From contig NZ_CP059903.1 of NCBI RefSeq assembly GCF_014127485.1, forward strand, positions 2,542,001 to 2,606,000: a DNA stretch of 64,000 nucleotides, in the 5' to 3' direction. The translations under genes and the position numbers were made by a program. The notes below the pieces were generated by a model, which did no database searches, was not told the DNA's origin, and saw only the letters and a program-made list of their open reading frames with translations. Below are positions 60,161 to 64,000 of the stretch, one piece after another. Numbering within the stretch: position 1 is the stretch's first letter; each line of letters starts with the position of its first letter. The stretch is from Nocardioides dongkuii (GTDB lineage: Bacteria; Actinomycetota; Actinomycetes; Propionibacteriales; Nocardioidaceae).

Positions 60161-60654
60161 CTGGCCGCCCCGTCGGCGCGGGTCTCGGCGCCGGGCTCGT
60201 CACGGTCCTCGGCCCGCCACTCGGCGAGGATCCGGTCCTGGAGCCCGAACATCTCGGCGTGCTCCTCGGGCTCGGCGTGGTCGTAGCCGAGCAGGTGCAG
60301 GATGCCGTGGACGGTGAGCAGCTCGAGCTCGGCGGTGGTGCCGTGCCCGGCGGTCTCGCCCTGGCGTACGGCGACCTCGGGGCAGAGCACCAGGTCACCC
60401 AGCACGCCCTCCTCCGGGTCCTCGTCGACCAGGCCGGGACGCAGCTCGTCCATCGGGAAGGCCAGCACGTCGGTGGGGCCCTCCTTGTCCATCCACTGCT
60501 CGTTGAGCTGGGCGATGGTCGCCTCGTCGACGGCCTTGATGCACAGCTCGGCGAGCGGGTGGACCCGCATCCGGTCCATCACGAAGCGGCTCAGCGTCGC
60601 CAGGTGCTGGACGTCGAGGTCGTGCCCGGACTCGTCGAGGACCTCGATGCTCAC
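60157..60654 (-). CDS. ybeY: Endoribonuclease YbeY
   Basis: This 165-residue protein has LTVHGILHLLGYDHAEPEEH, the H-G-x-L-H-L-x-G-Y-D-H zinc motif. PTDVLAFPMDE and LGDLVLCPEVA precede it as in the family. YbeY matures 16S rRNA 3' ends and takes part in 70S quality control. The GTG overlaps the phoH stop and its own stop overlaps the corC GTG, so phoH-ybeY-corC are translationally chained. The C-terminal tail (about 150-165) is charged and variable. Confidence 0.95.
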   Translation of the reverse strand: MSIEVLDESGHDLDVQHLATLSRFVMDRMRVHPLAELCIKAVDEATIAQLNEQWMDKEGPTDVLAFPMDELRPGLVDEDPEEGVLGDLVLCPEVAVRQGETAGHGTTAELELLTVHGILHLLGYDHAEPEEHAEMFGLQDRILAEWRAEDRDEPGAETRADGAAR

Positions 60655-61685
60655 GGGCGGGGCCCCTGCTTGCGCTCGAGGGCGGACTCGGCGCGCGCGT
60701 CGTGGTCGTCGTACGCCGCGACGATGCGGCCCACGAGCCGGTGCCGGACCACGTCGTGGCTGGTCAGCCGGTTGAACGAGATGTCCTCGACCTCGTCGAG
60801 GATCGCCTCGACCGCACGCAGGCCGGACTTCTGCCCGCTGGGCAGGTCGGTCTGGGTGACGTCGCCGGTGACCACGATCTTGGAGCCGAACCCGAGCCGG
60901 GTCAGGAACATCTTCATCTGCTCCGGCGTGGTGTTCTGCGCCTCGTCGAGGATGATGAAGGAGTCGTTGAGCGAGCGGCCGCGAAGGAACGCCAGCGGAG
61001 CGACCTCGATGGTGCCGGCCGCCATCAGCTTGGGGATCAGCTCGGGGTCGAGCATGTCGTGCAGCGCGTCGTACAGCGGCCGCAGGTAGGGGTCGATCTT
61101 CTCGGTGAGCGTGCCGGGCAGGAACCCGAGCCGCTCGCCGGCCTCGACCGCGGGCCGGCTCAGGATGATCCGGTTGACCTGCTTGGACTGCAGCGCCTGG
61201 ACCGCCTTCGCGACCGCCAGGTAGGTCTTGCCGGTGCCGGCGGGGCCGATGCCGAAGGTGATGGTGTGCTTGTCGATGGAGTCGACATAGCGCTTCTGGT
61301 TCAGCGTCTTGGGGCGGATCGAGCGGCCGCGGTTGGAGAGGATGTTGAGGCTCAGCACGTCGGCCGGGCGCTCGGTGGTCTCGGCGCGGAGCATGGTGAT
61401 CACCCGCTCGACGGTCTCCGAGGTGACGCCCTGGCCGGTGCGGATGATCGCGACCAGCTCCTCGACCAGGCGGTCGGCGAGCGCGACCTCGCCGGGCTCG
61501 CCGTGGAGGGTGATCCGGTTGCCCCGGACGTGGATCTCGGCCGTGAAGGCCCCCTCGATGATGCCGAGGTGCTCATCACCCGGCCCCAGGAGGCTGACCA
61601 TGTTGATGCTGTTCGGCACGACCACGGTGTGGCGGGTGGTCGGTCGAGGGCCCTGCGGGGCCCCGTCGTGGTGGCTGTCTGTCAT
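60651..61685 (-). CDS. phoH: PhoH-family ATPase
   Basis: This 344-residue protein has an N-terminal KH-like region (about 20-110). [20 protein letters not shown] opens the ATPase core, [18 protein letters not shown] is the Walker A motif and [20 protein letters not shown] the Walker [20 protein letters not shown] is the sensor region. PhoH proteins are RNA-associated ATPases linked to YbeY-dependent rRNA processing. The ATG at 61685 is the natural start, since the region before it is not protein-like. It heads the phoH-ybeY-corC chain. Confidence 0.93.
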   Translation of the reverse strand: MTDSHHDGAPQGPRPTTRHTVVVPNSINMVSLLGPGDEHLGIIEGAFTAEIHVRGNRITLHGEPGEVALADRLVEELVAIIRTGQGVTSETVERVITMLRAETTERPADVLSLNILSNRGRSIRPKTLNQKRYVDSIDKHTITFGIGPAGTGKTYLAVAKAVQALQSKQVNRIILSRPAVEAGERLGFLPGTLTEKIDPYLRPLYDALHDMLDPELIPKLMAAGTIEVAPLAFLRGRSLNDSFIILDEAQNTTPEQMKMFLTRLGFGSKIVVTGDVTQTDLPSGQKSGLRAVEAILDEVEDISFNRLTSHDVVRHRLVGRIVAAYDDHDARAESALERKQGPRP

Positions 61686-61805
61686 GGATGCCCGTGCGGG
61701 CGGCCTTTCCGGAAGGTGCTGGAGCGCGCTCCATGCTACGGGAGCGGTCCGCACGCATCGAGCCGGTTGCGGGCGGTCGCGCGGCCGGCGACGTACGGTG
61801 GACGC

Positions 61806-62096
61806 ATGGCCGCGCCTCGGGAGCCCGTCGACGGGGCCTGGGACGACGACGAGGACTCCTGGGACCGAGGTGACGAGGACGCGCCGCCGTCCTGGTTCCC
61901 GGGGCAGCACCTCCCGGAGGACGCCCGGCGGATGGGCCTGGACCACCGGGTCCCCGACGGCGCGCTGCTCGACTTCGCGGGCAAGCTCGACGCCACCAAG
62001 CCGCTGCACCGGATCACCGCCTGGGTGATGCTCGTGGTCTTCGCGATGCCGGTCGTGTTCTACGTGCTGCGGCTGGTGCGCGACCTCGGACCCTGA
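61806..62096 (+). CDS. Small C-terminally anchored membrane protein
   Basis: This 96-residue protein is acidic at the N-terminus (DGAWDDDEDSWDRGDEDAPP). One helix near the C-terminus (about 71-90, ITAWVMLVVFAMPVVFYVLR) anchors it. TACGGT six bases before the ATG fits a leaderless start. It is divergent from phoH, with 120 nt between starts, and converges with the copper-monooxygenase-like gene. No family recognised. Confidence 0.6.
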   Translation: MAAPREPVDGAWDDDEDSWDRGDEDAPPSWFPGQHLPEDARRMGLDHRVPDGALLDFAGKLDATKPLHRITAWVMLVVFAMPVVFYVLRLVRDLGP

Positions 62097-62108
62097 GCGG
62101 TCCGGGGG

Positions 62109-63362
62109 TCAGCCGAACGCGACGGACAGCATCCCGAGGCACATCTCGTCGGTCGTGCCGTCGGCCCACACGACGTACTTCTCCTGCTGGCCGGCGAACG
62201 CCGGCAGCTTGTCGCGCAGCCGCTGGCTGTGGGTGCAGGTGATCTCCACGGTGTCCCCGGCGTCGAGGCCGACCGGCCCTACCGGCCGGGAGCCCTGGTC
62301 GTCGAAGTCCCAGAGCGGGATGTCGAGGACGGTGCGCGCCTCGGGGGTGCCGGGGTTGGCCTCGATGTGGAGCGAGCGGCCGAGCAGGTGCATGTGGCCG
62401 GCGGCGCCGATGATCGTGACCGGCTGCTGCACCCGGCGCGTGCAGGAGGTGGTCCGCGAGGCCCGGGGCTCGCCGCCGCACAGGAAGTAGAGGATGTCCG
62501 CCGTGGACCCGGGTCCCTGCCCGAACCGTGCCTTGGCGTCCTCGACGGCGGCGGTGCGGTCGCACAGCGGACCGTCGTCGCGGCCCGGCCGGCACGGCAG
62601 CTCGACCGGCGCCGGCATCAGGAACGTGTGCAGGGGCGTGAGGTCGGTCGAGCGAGGCATGGTGCGGATCTGGGTCGCGGAGACGTCGGACGCGGCGCCG
62701 GAGAGCAGGTTGTAGTGGACCTGCATGATGATCCGGCTGCCGCGCGGCAGGTCCACGCCGTACCCGGCACGGGTCACGGCCTCGTCGCCTCCGGGCGCCC
62801 AGGCACCCAGCCACGGGGCGTCGTCGACGTTGGCGAACTCCCCGGCGAGCCCGGTGCCGCCGAAGCAGGTCCAGCCCTCGTCGGCGGACTCGGCGTCCTT
62901 GGCCTCCGCCTCGGCCACCTTCTCCGGAGGGACCCGGAAGAGGATCACGTGGTGGACGACGTCGGGGTCCCCGGGCAGCACGTTCGTGCCGGTGAGCCAG
63001 GAGTCGCGCTCGAGCTCGGGGTCGAGCAGGAAGCAGCGGTAGTCGTCGGTGCCGACGCCGGTCGGCGCGGACGGCGTGTACGACGCCTGCATGGTCAGCG
63101 TGCGCCGGTCCTCGCCGCGACGCAGGGGCGTCTGCCTGCCCGGCTTCGCCGCGGCGTGGGCGGAGTGGGAGCCGGTCGGGCTGGCTGACGGGCTGGTCGG
63201 GCTGGCTGACGGGCTGGTCGGGCTGGCTGACGGGCTGGCTGGGCTGGTCGTCGGGGCCGGTCGGGCGTCGCCGTCCTCGGTGCCGCCCTCGTCGGCGCCG
63301 GCGGAGCAGGCGGCCGCGAGCAGGAGCACGCCGGCTGCGGCCAGGGCCCGGAGGCGCCTCAC
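62109..63362 (-). CDS. Lipoprotein with copper type II monooxygenase (PHM-like) fold
   Basis: This is a 417-residue precursor. The lipobox LLLAAAC gives a lipid Cys at about residue 19. A Ser/Pro/Ala/Thr linker with repeated SPSASPT units follows (about 35-65). The catalytic part carries VVHHVILFRVPP (paired His of copper site A), IMQVHYNLLSG, GAAGHMHLLGRSL (His-x-His of copper site B) and DEMCLGML with a candidate Met ligand. This matches the peptidylglycine-monooxygenase-like fold seen in bacterial secreted proteins. The substrate is unknown. The GTG overlaps the stop of the HIT gene. Confidence 0.75.
   Translation of the reverse strand: MRRLRALAAAGVLLLAAACSAGADEGGTEDGDARPAPTTSPASPSASPTSPSASPTSPSASPTGSHSAHAAAKPGRQTPLRRGEDRRTLTMQASYTPSAPTGVGTDDYRCFLLDPELERDSWLTGTNVLPGDPDVVHHVILFRVPPEKVAEAEAKDAESADEGWTCFGGTGLAGEFANVDDAPWLGAWAPGGDEAVTRAGYGVDLPRGSRIIMQVHYNLLSGAASDVSATQIRTMPRSTDLTPLHTFLMPAPVELPCRPGRDDGPLCDRTAAVEDAKARFGQGPGSTADILYFLCGGEPRASRTTSCTRRVQQPVTIIGAAGHMHLLGRSLHIEANPGTPEARTVLDIPLWDFDDQGSRPVGPVGLDAGDTVEITCTHSQRLRDKLPAFAGQQEKYVVWADGTTDEMCLGMLSVAFG
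63174..63236. repeat. Three exact 21-nt tandem repeats inside the lipoprotein linker
   Basis: GGTCGGGCTGGCTGACGGGC plus T is repeated three times without change (63174, 63195, 63216). On the minus strand each unit encodes the seven-residue linker repeat SPSASPT. Copy number probably varies between strains by slippage without breaking the frame. Confidence 0.85.
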
Positions 63363-63703
63363 CCGGGCGGCCAGGAGAGCGGCCGGCCGGCGAGCACGTG
63401 GAGGTGGGTGTGGAAGACGGTCTGCCCAGCGCCGGCTCCGGTGTTGAGGACGAGCCGGTAGTCGTCGTACCCCTCGGCGGCGGCGACCGCCGCGGCGGTC
63501 GTGACCAGCTCGGCCGAGGCCGCCGGGTCGCCGGCCGCGAGCGCGGCCGCGTCGGCGTAGTGGTCCTTCGGCACCACGAGCACGTGCAGCGGCGCCTGCG
63601 CGTTGATGTCGCGGAAGGCGACGGTGCGCTCGGTGACGCGCACGGTCTCCGCCGGGATCTCCCCGGCGACGATCCGGCAGAACAGGCAGTCGTTGTCGTT
63701 CAC
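63359..63703 (-). CDS. HIT-family nucleotide hydrolase
   Basis: From the GTG at 63703 the protein has 114 residues. CLFCRIVAGEIPAETV at the start (CxxC, a possible zinc site), PLHVLVVPKDHYADAAAL in the middle and QTVFHTHLHVLAGRPL with the His-x-His-x-His triad at the end define the HINT/HIT branch. It should hydrolyse AMP-amidates or dinucleoside phosphates. The stop overlaps the GTG of the copper-protein gene. Upstream frames to 63991 are antisense to the next gene and not credible. Confidence 0.9.
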   Translation of the reverse strand: MNDNDCLFCRIVAGEIPAETVRVTERTVAFRDINAQAPLHVLVVPKDHYADAAALAAGDPAASAELVTTAAAVAAAEGYDDYRLVLNTGAGAGQTVFHTHLHVLAGRPLSWPPG

Positions 63704-63764
63704 AGGTGCTCCCTCCCGGGCCATGGTCCCACGGAAACCCGTCCCGGGGGCCGAGGATGGGGCC

Positions 63765-64000
63765 ATGACCACCCTTCCCCGCACCCGCGTCGCCGCGCTC
63801 GCGCTGACCGCCGCCCTCGCCGTCGCCCTGGTCGGCTGCGGCGACGACGACGAGCCGCGCGCCGAGGACCCCACGCCCGTCGGCGGCTCGCCGTCCGCAC
63901 CGCCGTCCACGTCGCCGTCCACGTCGCCGTCCACGTCGCCGTCCGGGTCGCCGTCGCCCTCCGAGGACGGGGCCACCGAGGAGACGGTCACCGTGCCGGT
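63765..64000 (+). CDS. Lipoprotein, N-terminal part only
   Basis: An ATG at 63765 with GAGGATGGGG upstream opens a frame that runs off the right edge; 78 codons are visible. The signal peptide ends in LVGC (lipid Cys at about 24). DDDEPRAEDPTPVGGSPS and a run of STSP units follow, a cell-wall-spanning linker. The domain beyond the linker is outside the window. Confidence 0.8.
   Translation, partial: MTTLPRTRVAALALTAALAVALVGCGDDDEPRAEDPTPVGGSPSAPPSTSPSTSPSTSPSGSPSPSEDGATEETVTVP
63903..63950. repeat. 12-nt tandem repeats in the last lipoprotein gene
   Basis: CCGTCCACGTCG occurs three times in a row (63903-63938) and once as the variant CCGTCCGGGTCG. Each unit encodes PSTS within the Ser/Pro/Thr linker. 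The reading frame is kept whatever the copy number. Confidence 0.8.

Overview
This window is chromosomal DNA of a high-GC actinobacterium. The GC-rich third codon positions, the frequent GTG starts, the DosR/DosS pair, the SigB/F-type sigma factors and the phoH-ybeY-corC-era, leuA and recO-uppS blocks all point to Nocardioidaceae. Nocardioides is the best guess, from gene content and repeat style only. Almost all of the window is coding. I see no tRNA or rRNA gene, no intact insertion sequence and no CRISPR array.

Layout. 1-1.4 kb: start of a small secreted protein, then a decayed stretch with remnants of a serine recombinase and its upstream partner. 1.4-10 kb: a class II glutamine amidotransferase, a truncated MNT nucleotidyltransferase remnant, a secreted M28 peptidase and a very large secreted GH78 rhamnosidase. 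The rhamnosidase shares a control region holding two LacI-type operators with an ECF sigma factor and its probable membrane anti-sigma. 11.6-17 kb: small membrane proteins, a beta-helix protein, and a TetR / hydroxysteroid dehydrogenase / reductase cluster around a KstR-like operator. 17-22 kb: DosS-DosR with Acg-type nitroreductase, two flavin-reductase-fold proteins and DoxX, with two DosR boxes. 22-28.4 kb: CoA transferase, anti-sigma-type ATPase, lipoprotein, a decayed metallophosphoesterase, NUDIX and SelO.

28.4-42.6 kb: a repeat cluster, a histidine kinase, uppS-recO, a hydrolase, leuA with a leucine-rich leader peptide and attenuator, a small methyltransferase operon, a second repeat cluster, a CDGSH / haem-oxygenase-like pair, KatE, YihY and a FAD-Rieske oxidoreductase. 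42.7-52.3 kb: a stress-signalling island with a receiver-ATPase fusion, a receiver-PAS3-kinase, two SigB-type sigma factors, a STAS protein and a PAS-PP2C-ATPase-STAS fusion. A short inverted repeat, TCACCC-N4-GGGTGR, occurs three times in it. 52.4-64 kb: tandem septum-formation lipoproteins, era, and a tuberculostearate-type operon placed between era and the corC-ybeY-phoH block, followed by a copper-monooxygenase-like lipoprotein and a HIT protein.

Two patterns cut across the window. Many genes have a TANNNT box 6-8 nt before the start codon, which suggests leaderless transcripts; this guided several start choices. Many neighbouring genes overlap by ATGA or GTGA, which suggests translational coupling. 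All functional calls come from reading motifs and recalled family features; no search was run.
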